A stretch of 8,235 nucleotides of DNA from Clostridiales bacterium (GCA_031282095.1 JAITEJ010000124.1:1-8235), one strand, 5' to 3'; shown: positions 1-6,640, counted from the first letter of the stretch. Notes: generated by a model not told the origin, from the letters alone. A program made the numbers and translations.

Positions 1-1566
1 ATAATCGTCGTGGACGTCGGTATGTCCTTTCCGACCGAGGATACTCCCGGGATCGACTATATCATTCCCGATTTTTCTTATTTGAAGTCTAATTCGGACA
101 AAGTGCGCGCTCTTTTTCTGACGCACGGACATGAGGACCATATAGGCGGCGTGCCGCATTTCTTAGAAGAATTCGACGTTCCCGTGTACGGCACCGCAAT
201 GACGCTTGCCGCCGTCTGTTCCAAACTGGACGAACACGGGGTGAGCAAAGACAAGCTAAAGACCGTTAAATACGGTGAAAAGTATTCCGCAGGCGTCTTT
301 ACCGCCGAGTTTATCAAGGTGTGCCACTCGATAGCGGGCGCGGCGGCAATCTCCATGGAAACGCCTAAAGGTACGGTGTTTTTCACAGGCGACTATAAGG
401 TGGATTTAAGCCCTATTGACGGAAAGCTTACCGACCTTACGCGCATGGCGGAGATAGGAGCGGCGGGGGTTAAGCTGATGCTTGCGGACTCCACCAACGT
501 GGAGGAAAAAGGGCACAGCAAAAGCGAGCGCGGGGTAGGCGAGAGCTTGGACGCGATTTTTGCGGCTCATTGTGAAAAGCGTATAGTAATAACTACGTTC
601 TCGTCGCACAATTACCGGCTTCAGCAAATAGTGTGGCTTGCCGAAAAGTACGGACGCAAAATCGCGCTTTCAGGCAAAAGCATGAGAAAATTTCTCGACA
701 TATCATTGAAACTGGGCGAAATTAAGGCTCCCGACAGTATCTTTATAGAGCAGGGCGACATAAAAAAATATGAGCCGGGCAGGCTGGTCATCATAAGCGC
801 AGGCAGTCAAGGCGAGCCTATGAGCGCGCTTACGCGCATGTCCGTAGGCGATTATGCCAAGGTCAAAATCGGTTCCGACGATCTCGTGGTGCTGTCCGCG
901 TCGCCCATTCCCGGCAACGAACGCTTAATCAACCGATTGATAAATAATCTCTACAGACTGGGCGCGGAGGTCATAAACGACGATATGGATTACGTTCATT
1001 CGTCGGGACACGCCCATCAGGACGAGATGAAACTGCTTCTCGGATTGCTTAAGCCGGAATACTTTGTCCCCGTACACGGCGAATACCGTCATCTGAAAAA
1101 ACACGCGGAGATAGCCGCGCAGACGGGAATACCGGCGGAAAATATATTTATCCCCGAAATAGGCGCGGCTTTGAGCGTCAACGAAACGGGATGCAAGCGA
1201 ATTGATAACGTGACCGCCGGAGCCGTTTATGCGGACGGCACTCTTCTGAACGGCACAAGCGGCACGTCCGTGCTGCGCGACCGCAAATCGTTAAGCAACA
1301 GCGGGCTTGTGATAGTCCTTCTTATTCTTAACCGCCGCGGCGAATTGGCGGTTCCCGCCGAAATAACGGTGCGCGGGCTTGCCGCCGACGATAACTTTGT
1401 GGACGAGGCGCGCTCCCACATAGGAATAGCGCTGTCGTCTCTCGACTTCTACGGCGACGAGTCCTCGATAGACGTTAAAGCCGAGGTTAAGCGCGCCTTG
1501 AAAAGGTATATTTCCAACAAATATAAGCAATATCCTATGATTATCCCCATAATTATAGAGGTTTGA
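1..1566 (+). CDS. rnj: Ribonuclease J, 5'-truncated by the window edge
   Basis: This is a metallo-beta-lactamase/beta-CASP ribonuclease that processes and degrades mRNA and matures rRNA, with 5'-to-3' exonuclease and endonuclease activity in the family. The reading frame is open from base 1 (IIVVDVGMSFPTEDTPGIDY), so the true start lies upstream; about 35 N-terminal residues are probably missing from a family length near 555. Visible zinc-site motifs are HGHEDH at 124-141, the His of CHSI at 325-327 and the Asp of GDYK at 391-393. The beta-CASP part has the PIPGNE motif near 904-921, HSSGHAHQ around 997-1020 and VHGEYRHL from 1072. The C-terminal domain ends in QYPMIIPIIIEV, the typical RNase J tail, followed by TGA. 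The loop usually written SNxHRxQQ reads SSHNYRLQQ here (near 601-627). Bacillota often carry two paralogues (J1, J2); which one this is cannot be decided. Confidence 0.96.
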   Translation: MIVVDVGMSFPTEDTPGIDYIIPDFSYLKSNSDKVRALFLTHGHEDHIGGVPHFLEEFDVPVYGTAMTLAAVCSKLDEHGVSKDKLKTVKYGEKYSAGVFTAEFIKVCHSIAGAAAISMETPKGTVFFTGDYKVDLSPIDGKLTDLTRMAEIGAAGVKLMLADSTNVEEKGHSKSERGVGESLDAIFAAHCEKRIVITTFSSHNYRLQQIVWLAEKYGRKIALSGKSMRKFLDISLKLGEIKAPDSIFIEQGDIKKYEPGRLVIISAGSQGEPMSALTRMSVGDYAKVKIGSDDLVVLSASPIPGNERLINRLINNLYRLGAEVINDDMDYVHSSGHAHQDEMKLLLGLLKPEYFVPVHGEYRHLKKHAEIAAQTGIPAENIFIPEIGAALSVNETGCKRIDNVTAGAVYADGTLLNGTSGTSVLRDRKSLSNSGLVIVLLILNRRGELAVPAEITVRGLAADDNFVDEARSHIGIALSSLDFYGDESSIDVKAEVKRALKRYISNKYKQYPMIIPIIIEV

Positions 1567-1628
1567 CGGCTCCGTATATCACCCGTTCTACGGTAGGGAG
1601 AAACAAGCGCCACAAACGGAAGTTTTTG

Positions 1629-1704
1629 CCCGGCGCGAATTTTTATCCGCTCAAGATACGGGCGAAATATTAACCGACCTCGACCCGGCGTGAGTTTTAT
1701 CCGC
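1629..1704. repeat. Short direct repeat pair, 55 bp apart
   Basis: CCCGGCGCGAATTTTTATCC (continuing GC) at 1629-1650 recurs as CCCGGCGTGAGTTTTATCCG (continuing C) at 1684-1704. The pair differs by two substitutions and one missing T. It lies immediately before the 98-bp array and may be the remnant of an older duplication. No hairpin or coding role is evident. Confidence 0.6.
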
Positions 1705-1708
1705 ACTA

Positions 1709-2000
1709 CGATGCCGGTAGACATACGGGAATCGGTGAAAGTATTTCTGTTTCCGGCGTTCAGAGCTTTCGCCGCTTGCCTCCACCGCGCCGTTCGTCCG
1801 AGATAGCGATGCCGGTAGACATACGGGAATCAGAGAAAGTATTTCTGTCCGGCGTTCAGAGCTTTCGCCGCTTGCCTCCACCGCGCCGTTCGTCCGGGAT
1901 AGCGATGCCGGTAAGCATACGGGAATCGGTGAAAGTATTTCTGTTTCCGGCGTTCAAAGCTTTCGCCGCTTGCCTCCACCGCGCCGTTCGTCCGGGATAG
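1709..2000. repeat. Tandem repeat, three units of 98, 96 and 98 bp
   Basis: Units run 1709-1806, 1807-1902 and 1903-2000, each beginning CGATGCCGGTA. By hand alignment, units 1 and 3 differ at four positions; unit 2 differs from unit 1 by three substitutions and a 2-base deletion (CTGTTTCC versus CTGTCC). Each unit junction forms an inverted repeat: CCGGGAT-AGCG-ATGCCGG at 1894-1911 has one internal mismatch. Within each unit, CGGCG and CGCCG flank an 11-base loop (CGGCGTTCAGAGCTTTCGCCG), and ATGCCGG can pair with CCGGCGT further along. The unit resembles neither a tRNA nor a known mobile element I recognise. High identity marks it as younger than the other repeats in the window. Confidence 0.93.
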
Positions 2001-2012
2001 CGGTCGTTTAAA

Positions 2013-2040
2013 TTGAAAATATCGTGAGGATCGGTATAAT
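2013..2040 (+). promoter_or_regulatory. Near-consensus sigma-A promoter-like pair abutting the GT-B start codon
   Basis: TTGAAA (2013-2018) and TATAAT (2035-2040) are 16 bp apart, which looks like a strong housekeeping promoter. Transcription would begin about seven bases after TATAAT, which is after the ATG at 2043. It therefore cannot supply a normal leader for that start. It may be coincidental in AT-rich DNA, or the start codon may be wrong. Confidence 0.3.
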
Positions 2041-2042
2041 TT

Positions 2043-3185
2043 ATGAAAAAGAATATTCTTTTAATTACTTCTTCGGATGTCGACGAAGAATTCGTTTCGT
2101 CGCTCAAGGATAGCTTTAAGCCGCTTAAGGCGGCGCGTCTTGTAGTTCTGACAGAGGAACAATACGGCGGCAGCGCCGTTACCCACCTTAAAACCGCGCT
2201 GAGGCGGCTTTCTCTCAGTTTCCCCGGACATGTCGGCGCGCATAAAAAAAGCCGCACGGTTCGGGTAAAAAGCAGCGGGAAAGCTGCGGCTGCCGCTAAC
2301 GGCGAAACTAAAAAGAGCGCGGACAAAAAGCTCCGCAAAATCAGAAACTCAATCCTCCGGTTTGAGCCGGCTCGCATAGTCGCGTTGTCGCCGTACGCGA
2401 TGGAGCTTGCGCATAAGGCGCGCAAGAAGAGCGGTTTTCAAACCGATATAGTAGGCGTGAGTTGCAGTTTTACCTACGACAACGCTTTTTTTGACCTTTC
2501 GACCGACGGCTACACGGTGCAGAATACGGAGCACAAAAATAAGATGACGGAGATGGGGTTCAGACCCGACCGGGTTTTCGTCGCCGGCTTTCCGCTTGAC
2601 GCCAAAAAATACGGAGAGGACGCGACCGCGGAATTAAAAAGCCGTTTTTGCCGTTTAAATAAGCCTACTGTGCTGTTAAACGGCGGTTTAGGTTCCCGCG
2701 AGATAAAGGACGTGTACACTATGCTTTCGGACCAGGGCGACATAATCAACTTGCTGACGCGTCCCGGCGGCAACCAGAAGCTCACCGCCGAAATAAGGAA
2801 GAACGCCGAGGACAAAGCGTTGAGCAACGTCGTTGTGGTAAATAAAAACGACTCGTTGGACGAGTGTCTCGCAGTGTCGGACATAGTGGTCACCGTTTAC
2901 GACGCGGCGGTTATATATAAGGCGTTGTTATTAAAGAAGCGCGTCATCGCGTTCGGCGCGCGCAATCCCCTGCAAGAAAACGATTTGAAATTTTTAGCGG
3001 CAAAAGGCGTGCTCTCATATGCCGAAAGCTATGCCGACACGGTCATCTGCATATATAAATTGCTTGAAAACGGAGTAAATTCGGAAACCTTTGAAACTGA
3101 TTTGGAATTGTTTATGAACGCCTCGCCGCTCGCCGACGTTACGGCGGTCATATCCTCTCTGAACGAAGAACCGGCTCAAGCATAA
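2043..3185 (+). CDS. Divergent UgtP/MGDG-synthase-like (GT28-like) GT-B protein
   Basis: This 380-residue protein resembles processive diacylglycerol glucosyltransferases (UgtP) and MurG-related enzymes, which transfer sugars from UDP-sugars to membrane lipids at the cytoplasmic face. Shared landmarks are VAGFPLD (180-186), matching the VTGIP region that ends the N-domain; VLLNGGLGS (210-218), the C-domain glycine strand; GGNQKL (242-247), the CGxNxxL site; LAVSDIVVT (276-284); and PLQEND (309-314), matching PGQExxN of the nucleotide site. Departures: the N-terminal glycine loop (GxGH) is absent (ITSSDVDEEF, 8-17), and KPGGxTxxE is replaced by VYDAAVIYKA (285-294). Residues 62-101 form a basic, alanine-rich linker. 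There is no signal peptide or membrane span. ATG 2043 is chosen because GAGGA (2026-2030) precedes it, though the 12-base spacing is long. Activity is uncertain; family assignment is by motif inference. Confidence 0.72.
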   Translation: MKKNILLITSSDVDEEFVSSLKDSFKPLKAARLVVLTEEQYGGSAVTHLKTALRRLSLSFPGHVGAHKKSRTVRVKSSGKAAAAANGETKKSADKKLRKIRNSILRFEPARIVALSPYAMELAHKARKKSGFQTDIVGVSCSFTYDNAFFDLSTDGYTVQNTEHKNKMTEMGFRPDRVFVAGFPLDAKKYGEDATAELKSRFCRLNKPTVLLNGGLGSREIKDVYTMLSDQGDIINLLTRPGGNQKLTAEIRKNAEDKALSNVVVVNKNDSLDECLAVSDIVVTVYDAAVIYKALLLKKRVIAFGARNPLQENDLKFLAAKGVLSYAESYADTVICIYKLLENGVNSETFETDLELFMNASPLADVTAVISSLNEEPAQA

Positions 3186-3335
3186 CGCCGAACGCGGTCG
3201 TATACTATCGCGCCTACTAATTTTATATACCCGTTATAGGGCTCAGGTATAACTCAGAACGCGGTCGTATACTATCCGCCTTATGCGCTGCTTTGACGAT
3301 TTTATGCTCAAGCATAACACAGAACGCGGTCGTAT
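3174..3335. repeat. Three degenerate direct repeats copied from the 3' end of the GT-B gene
   Basis: Copies begin at 3174, 3241 and 3306, spaced 67 and 65 bp. Each starts GCTCA(A/G)G(C/T)ATAAC and continues (c)AGAACGCGGTCGTAT; copies 1 and 2 extend on through ACTATC and CGCC to 3214 and 3280. Copy 1 contains the last codons and stop of the GT-B gene (gct caa gca taa). In copies 2 and 3 the equivalent codons read AQV-stop and AQA-stop, so the stop codon has been copied with the repeat. Sequence between copies is poorly conserved. Confidence 0.85.
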
Positions 3336-3340
3336 GCGGT

Positions 3341-3438
3341 GAAAAATCGCGGACGATCCGCGGCTTATAACAACATACGCAGAAATTCGTTCCGATTACA
3401 CTCGGGCGAAAAATCGCGGACGATCCGCAGCTTATAAC
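3341..3438. repeat. 31-bp direct repeat pair with an internal hairpin
   Basis: GAAAAATCGCGGACGATCCG, continuing CGGCTTATAAC, occupies 3341-3371. It recurs at 3408-3438 with a single change (CGCGG becomes CGCAG). The offset is 67 bp, the same as the first step of the preceding repeat family. Each copy encodes a compact hairpin: CGCGGA-CGA-TCCGCG in copy 1 is a perfect six-pair stem. In copy 2 the single change breaks only the outermost pair. There is no run of T after it, so it does not look like an intrinsic terminator. It could be a protein or RNA structure site, or simply a duplicated palindrome. Confidence 0.85.
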
Positions 3439-3448
3439 GGTATTCGCT

Positions 3449-3476
3449 TTTACGGTATCAATCGGAAAAATATATA
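3449..3476 (+). promoter_or_regulatory. Possible promoter for der
   Basis: TTTACG (3449-3454) and TATATA (3471-3476) are 16 bp apart in an otherwise unassigned stretch. If used, it would give der a leader of about 200 nucleotides. The -35 match is poor, so this is only a candidate. Confidence 0.25.
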
Positions 3477-3621
3477 AGGCGCAATGCCGAATAACCGTAC
3501 GTGAGAGATTGAAAATTACGGAATATCCGTTCCCGTCGCGTTCCGAAGCGTGCAAGGGCACTGTCGGCGGTTGCAAGGGTAACGGTAAAGACGGCATGAA
3601 ACCGCGTTTTTAAATTTAAAT

Positions 3622-3641
3622 ACGGAATAACTCCGTTTTTT
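3622..3641 (+). terminator. Weak terminator- or attenuator-like hairpin in the der leader
   Basis: ACGGA (3622-3626) and TCCGT (3632-3636) pair around a five-base loop and run into a T tract to 3641. The stem is only five pairs and sits about 40 bases before the der ATG, so it could be a leader attenuator or chance. Confidence 0.25.
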
Positions 3642-3681
3642 GAAATGCGGCGATTCGTTTGCCGTTAAATGAAGGAAACTT

Positions 3682-5001
3682 ATGAAACCATTGGTGGCGG
3701 TGGTGGGAAAGCCTAACGTAGGAAAATCCACCTTTTTCAACAGAATATGCGGCAAACGCTTATCAATAGTGCAGAATACGCCCGGCGTTACGCGCGACCG
3801 CCTGTATGCGGACGCGGAATGGTGCGGGCGGGAATTTACTGTCGTAGACACCGGCGGTCTGGAGTTGAAAAGCGAGGACGAAATGTGGCGGCATATACGC
3901 GCTCAGGCGGAAGCGGCGGTGAACAGCGCGGACGTTATCGTCTTTTTGACCGACGCCAAAACCGGGGTATCCGCGGACGACGACCTTGTGGCGGCATATT
4001 TACGCAAAACCGACAAGCCCGTTATTCTCGCGGTCAATAAGGTGGACAACAACGAGCGGCATCTCGTGTACGATTTTTATTCGTTGGGGCTGGGCGAACC
4101 GTACGGCATTTCCGCGGAGCAGGGTAAAGGTTTAACGGAGCTTTTAGACGCAATAATCGAAAATCTGCCTAAAGAAAAAGAACCTGGCGCCGCCGCCGCG
4201 AATGATACGGTGAGGATCGCCGTCGTAGGTCAGCCGAACGCCGGGAAAAGTTCTCTCGTCAACAGGATTTTGGGTTACGACCGCGCCATAGTCAGCAATA
4301 TAGCCGGCACTACGCGCGACGCGGTAGACACTGACTTCACCGTTAACGGCAAACGCTATACCGTCGTGGATACCGCCGGAGTGCGCAGAAAACGCGCCGT
4401 AGAAGAGGAGCTCGAATCGTTAAGCGTCATGCGTTCGTTGGCGTCCATACGCCGCGCCGACGCGGTTCTCGTCGTCGTTGACGCCGTCGAGGGTCTGACC
4501 GAACAGGACGTAAAGATAGCCGGCTACACGCACGAACAGGGTAAGCCGTCCGTAATTGTGATGAATAAATGGGATGCCGTTGAAAAGGACGCCTACACCG
4601 CGGACAAGTTAAAGGCGTCTCTCGGCGAGGATTTAAAGTTTATGGACTATATGCAGACTTGTTTTGTATCCGCGCTGACCGGCAAGCGCGTAAACACTCT
4701 GCTGCCTTTAGTCGATAAGGTATACGAAAATTCCAAGCGCCGAATAACTACGGGGCTGTTGAACGACGTCTTGGGCGATGCGGTGCGCGTCAACGAACCG
4801 CCGGCGCATAAAGGCCGCCGTTTGAAAATCTACTTCGTTTCCGAAGTAGCCGTCGCCCCTCCGTCTTTCGCCGTGTTCGTCAACGACCCCGATCTCATAC
4901 ATTTCTCTTATATACGCTATTTGGAGAACAGCATCCGTAAAAGCTTTGACTTCGCCGGAACGCCGATCAAGCTTTTTATACGCGCTAAAAAAGAAGATTG
5001 A
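3682..5001 (+). CDS. der: Ribosome-biogenesis GTPase Der (EngA)
   Basis: Der is an essential tandem-GTPase that binds the maturing 50S subunit. The first G domain shows P-loop GKPNVGKS (9-16), G3 DTGG (56-59) and G4 NKVD (119-122). The second shows GQPNAGKS (183-190), DTAG (230-233) and NKWD (295-298). A C-terminal KH-like domain from about 355 to 439 carries the family block PPSFAVFVNDPDLIHFSYIR and RYLENSIR. All nucleotide-binding signatures are intact and the length of 439 is normal. The start is supported by AAGGA (3672-3676), five bases before ATG. It has a wide gap on its left and a promoter on its right, so it may be transcribed alone. It is not next to plsY/gpsA, the arrangement seen in several other Bacillota. 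Confidence 0.98.
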   Translation: MKPLVAVVGKPNVGKSTFFNRICGKRLSIVQNTPGVTRDRLYADAEWCGREFTVVDTGGLELKSEDEMWRHIRAQAEAAVNSADVIVFLTDAKTGVSADDDLVAAYLRKTDKPVILAVNKVDNNERHLVYDFYSLGLGEPYGISAEQGKGLTELLDAIIENLPKEKEPGAAAANDTVRIAVVGQPNAGKSSLVNRILGYDRAIVSNIAGTTRDAVDTDFTVNGKRYTVVDTAGVRRKRAVEEELESLSVMRSLASIRRADAVLVVVDAVEGLTEQDVKIAGYTHEQGKPSVIVMNKWDAVEKDAYTADKLKASLGEDLKFMDYMQTCFVSALTGKRVNTLLPLVDKVYENSKRRITTGLLNDVLGDAVRVNEPPAHKGRRLKIYFVSEVAVAPPSFAVFVNDPDLIHFSYIRYLENSIRKSFDFAGTPIKLFIRAKKED

Positions 5002-5035
5002 TTTTTTTCGGCTAAAGGCGTCGGTCAGATTTCGC

Positions 5036-5064
5036 TTGCTTTCCGCGCGCGCATATGATAGAAT
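5036..5064 (+). promoter_or_regulatory. Sigma-A type promoter for the aminotransferase
   Basis: TTGCTT (5036-5041) and TAGAAT (5059-5064) are separated by the ideal 17 bp, and the -10 lies in the extended stretch ATGATAGAATTTT. Predicted transcription starts near 5071, giving a leader of about 45 nucleotides to the ATG at 5117. It is the best-placed promoter in the window. Confidence 0.6.
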
Positions 5065-5106
5065 TTTACAACACTAAAGCATTCGGCATAATTTATAAGT
5101 GCGGTC

Positions 5107-5111
5107 GGAGG
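5107..5111 (+). promoter_or_regulatory. Ribosome binding site deciding the aminotransferase start
   Basis: GGAGG ends five bases before ATG 5117. The alternative upstream GTG at 5099 would include this site within the coding region and has no comparable site of its own, so ATG 5117 is preferred. Confidence 0.85.
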
Positions 5112-5116
5112 ATTAT

Positions 5117-6388
5117 ATGTCAAAAAAGTATGCGGAGTTATCTAAGGAAGAACTCGCGGAATTGTTGGAACAGGAAAGAAAGACGTTTCAGCGGTTTAAA
5201 AAAGACAGGCTTTCACTGGATATGACGAGAGGGAAGCCGGCAAAGAATCAATTGGATATTTGCCTGCCCATGCTGAAAATTCCGGGGGCGGACGGCGTAG
5301 ATTTCGTTCAGGACGGTCAGGATGTCAGAAATTACGGTTTATTGGACGGAACGCCGGCGGCGAAAGAGTTGTTCGCGGAGCTTTTCGACGTGTCGCCCGA
5401 CATGGTTATCGCTTCGGACGGCAGCAGTTTGCAACTCATGTATAAGTTGGTTCAGCACGGAATGCAGTTCGGCTTTTTAGGCGGCGCGCCGTGGAATAAG
5501 GGCAGGGTTAAGTTTATATGTCCCGTGCCCGGCTATGACAGGCACTTCGGAATCTGCAAGGCGTTCGGCATCGAAATGATCTCCGTACCCATGGACGAAA
5601 ACGGACCCGACATGAAGGTCGTGGAAGCGTTGGCGGGTTCCGACGAAAACGTAAAGGGTATTTGGTGTGTGCCGAAATACAGCAATCCTACGGGCGTCGT
5701 ATATTCTGACAAGGTGGTGGAACGTCTTGCCAACATGAAAACCGTCGCTCCCGATTTCAGAATCTTCTGGGATAACGCCTATATGGTACACGGGTTCTAC
5801 GATAAGGACGACAAACTGAAAAACATTTTCGACGCTGCGAAAAAGGAAAATCAAAGCCGCATACTGACTTTCGCGTCCACGTCGAAAATCACTTTCGCGG
5901 GCGCCGGTATATCCGCGCTCGCATCCTCAAAGGAAAATATCGCGGAGATTAAGAGCCGTATGACCTACGAAACCATAGGTCCCAACAAGCTTAATCAGTT
6001 TATGCACACCGAATACCTGAAAAACAAGGACGGCGTGATGAAGATTATGAGAAAGCACGCGGAAATTATGCGCCCGAAGTTTGAATTGCTCATTTCCATG
6101 CTGGAGGAACTTAATGAGCTCGGTATAGGTGAATTCACTAAACCGCGCGGCGGTTATTTCATAAGCCTGAACGTGCTTGAGGGCTGCGCCAAAAGAACCG
6201 TCGCCCTCGCGGCAGAAGCGGGCGTTAAGCTTACCCCGGCGGGAGCGACCTTCCCTAACGGTCTGGACGATTGCGACAAAAACATCAGGATCGCGCCTTC
6301 CGTGCCGCCCGCAGCCGAATTGGAGATTGCCACGCGCGTGCTCGTTAACGCCGTTAAAATCGCGGCGTTAGAAAAACTGGTCGGGTAA
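5117..6388 (+). CDS. PLP-dependent aspartate aminotransferase, subgroup Ic-like (Aminotran_MocR family)
   Basis: This fold-type I aminotransferase of 423 residues should convert aspartate and 2-oxoglutarate to oxaloacetate and glutamate in the cytoplasm. The N-terminal block LDMTRGKPAKNQLDI (about 34-48) is characteristic of the PF12897 family rather than the classical AspC type. The PLP site is complete: Asn190 in YSNPTG, Asp219 and Tyr222 in WDNAY, the Schiff-base Lys257 in STSKITFAGAG, and the substrate-carboxylate Arg391 in NIRIAPS. DGSSLQLMY (about 95-103) is the phosphate-loop region. It has its own promoter and a strong ribosome binding site. Its last 17 codons are the source of two decayed copies in the gap before yicC. 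Substrate is inferred from the family; another amino-acid substrate is possible. Confidence 0.93.
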   Translation: MSKKYAELSKEELAELLEQERKTFQRFKKDRLSLDMTRGKPAKNQLDICLPMLKIPGADGVDFVQDGQDVRNYGLLDGTPAAKELFAELFDVSPDMVIASDGSSLQLMYKLVQHGMQFGFLGGAPWNKGRVKFICPVPGYDRHFGICKAFGIEMISVPMDENGPDMKVVEALAGSDENVKGIWCVPKYSNPTGVVYSDKVVERLANMKTVAPDFRIFWDNAYMVHGFYDKDDKLKNIFDAAKKENQSRILTFASTSKITFAGAGISALASSKENIAEIKSRMTYETIGPNKLNQFMHTEYLKNKDGVMKIMRKHAEIMRPKFELLISMLEELNELGIGEFTKPRGGYFISLNVLEGCAKRTVALAAEAGVKLTPAGATFPNGLDDCDKNIRIAPSVPPAAELEIATRVLVNAVKIAALEKLVG

Positions 6389-6402
6389 ATTAAACTTGAG
6401 AT

Positions 6403-6448
6403 ATTAAAACCGTAAAAATTGTAACTGCGGAGGAAACGGTTTTACCGT
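6403..6448 (+). pseudogene. Fossil of the yicC 5' end, copy 1
   Basis: This segment aligns with the start of the intact yicC gene (6641 onward). GCGGAGGAAACGGTTTTACC (6427-6446), plus GT, matches the yicC stretch GCGGCGAAAACGGCTTTACC plus GT with three differences in 22, and reads NGFTV in the yicC frame. The ATG-equivalent is ATT at 6403-6405, and the middle has lost several bases. It ends where the next aminotransferase fossil begins, at a shared CGT. It is not expressed as a gene. Confidence 0.75.
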
Positions 6449-6496
6449 GCTGTCGGCGTCGTTAAAACCGCAGTGCCTGAAAAGCCGGCAGGGTAA
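6446..6496 (+). pseudogene. Fossil of the aminotransferase 3' end, copy 1
   Basis: The frame reads RAVGVVKTAVPEKPAG followed by TAA, against RVLVNAVKIAALEKLVG followed by TAA at the true gene end. Over the best 44 bases the hand-counted identity is about 70 percent, and most differences are transitions. The stop codon position is preserved. It has no upstream coding region, so it is a duplicated tail, not a gene. Confidence 0.85.
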
Positions 6497-6519
6497 ATCA
6501 TTACGAAGGATTTACGGTT

Positions 6520-6568
6520 ATAAAAGCATGACAAATAGTAAAGATTGTGCGGCGAAAAGTTTTACCGT
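6520..6568 (+). pseudogene. Fossil of the yicC 5' end, copy 2, with its ribosome binding site
   Basis: The segment reads KSMTNSKDCAAKSFTVS in the yicC frame, against KSMTGYGKGARGENGFTVS in the intact gene. AAAAGCATGAC, GCGGCGAAAA and TTTACCGT are identical blocks. The start ATG has lost its G (TATAAAAGC versus TATGAAAAGC). Upstream, GAAGGAT (6505-6511) corresponds to the functional TGAGGAT before yicC, so the duplication included the translation signal. Confidence 0.87.
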
Positions 6569-6616
6569 ATCGTCGGCGCCGTCAGAATCGCGGTGCTTAA
6601 AAAATTTGACTGATAA
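6566..6616 (+). pseudogene. Fossil of the aminotransferase 3' end, copy 2
   Basis: The frame reads RIVGAVRIAVLKKFD then TGA TAA, against RVLVNAVKIAALEKLVG then TAA in the intact gene. The aligned TAA lies at 6614-6616 and the following spacer TAAATTAAA-TGAG is shared with the DNA just after the real stop. Hand-counted identity over 53 bases is about 74 percent. It leads directly into the intact yicC leader. Confidence 0.87.
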
Positions 6617-6640
6617 ATTAAATCTGAGGATCGTATAGCT

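Larger units (their letters stand above)
1567..2042. other. 476-bp intergenic region filled largely by repeats
   Basis: This gap separates RNase J from the GT-B gene. The first 60 bases show nothing recognisable and no clear intrinsic terminator. A short direct repeat follows (about 1629-1650 and 1684-1704), then three 98-bp tandem units (1709-2000), then an AT-rich 42-bp leader with a ribosome binding site. Open frames inside the tandem units on both strands are by-products of the repetition: the unit length of 98 or 96 is not a multiple of three, so the frame changes from unit to unit. Confidence 0.8.
3186..3681. other. 496-bp intergenic region before der
   Basis: From left to right it holds the GT-B 3'-end repeats, a pair of hairpin-bearing 31-bp repeats (3341-3438), a possible promoter near 3449-3476, and about 200 bp of apparently non-coding DNA up to the der ribosome binding site. 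Minor elements are ACGGTAT twice (3437-3443, 3452-3458) and TGCAAGGG twice (3551-3558, 3572-3579). The long reverse-strand open frames here have no recognisable domain and no convincing ribosome binding site. Confidence 0.7.

Noticed and set aside
1776..2000. Plus-strand 74-codon open frame with repeated PPPRRSS segments
   Set aside because: It arises entirely from the 98-bp tandem repeat, whose unit length shifts the frame; no ribosome binding site and no domain.
1856..2425. Long reverse-strand open frame of 189 codons across the repeat array and the GT-B gene
   Set aside because: Antisense to a recognisable gene over most of its length, with no motif of its own.
3341..3438. CRISPR-like reading of the 31-bp repeats
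   Set aside because: Only two copies with a 36-bp interval, no further units at that spacing and no cas gene in the window.
3596..3603. ATGAAACC identical to the first eight bases of der, 86 bp upstream of it, as a possible der-start fossil
   Set aside because: Similarity stops after eight bases in both directions, so it cannot be told from chance.
3223..3851. Reverse-strand frames of 124 and 111 codons in and beyond the gap before der
   Set aside because: No recognisable domain; one overlaps repeats and the other overlaps the start of der on the opposite strand.
4985..5008. A run and T run around the der stop codon as a terminator
   Set aside because: The only pairing is A with T, without a GC stem.
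5099..5116. Upstream GTG start for the aminotransferase, adding six residues
   Set aside because: The GGAGG site lies inside this extension and is ideally placed for ATG 5117.
6447..6638. 63-codon plus-strand frame before yicC, possible leader peptide
   Set aside because: It is a chance fusion running through fossils of two genes; it starts on a GTG within a fossil and lacks a proper ribosome binding site.
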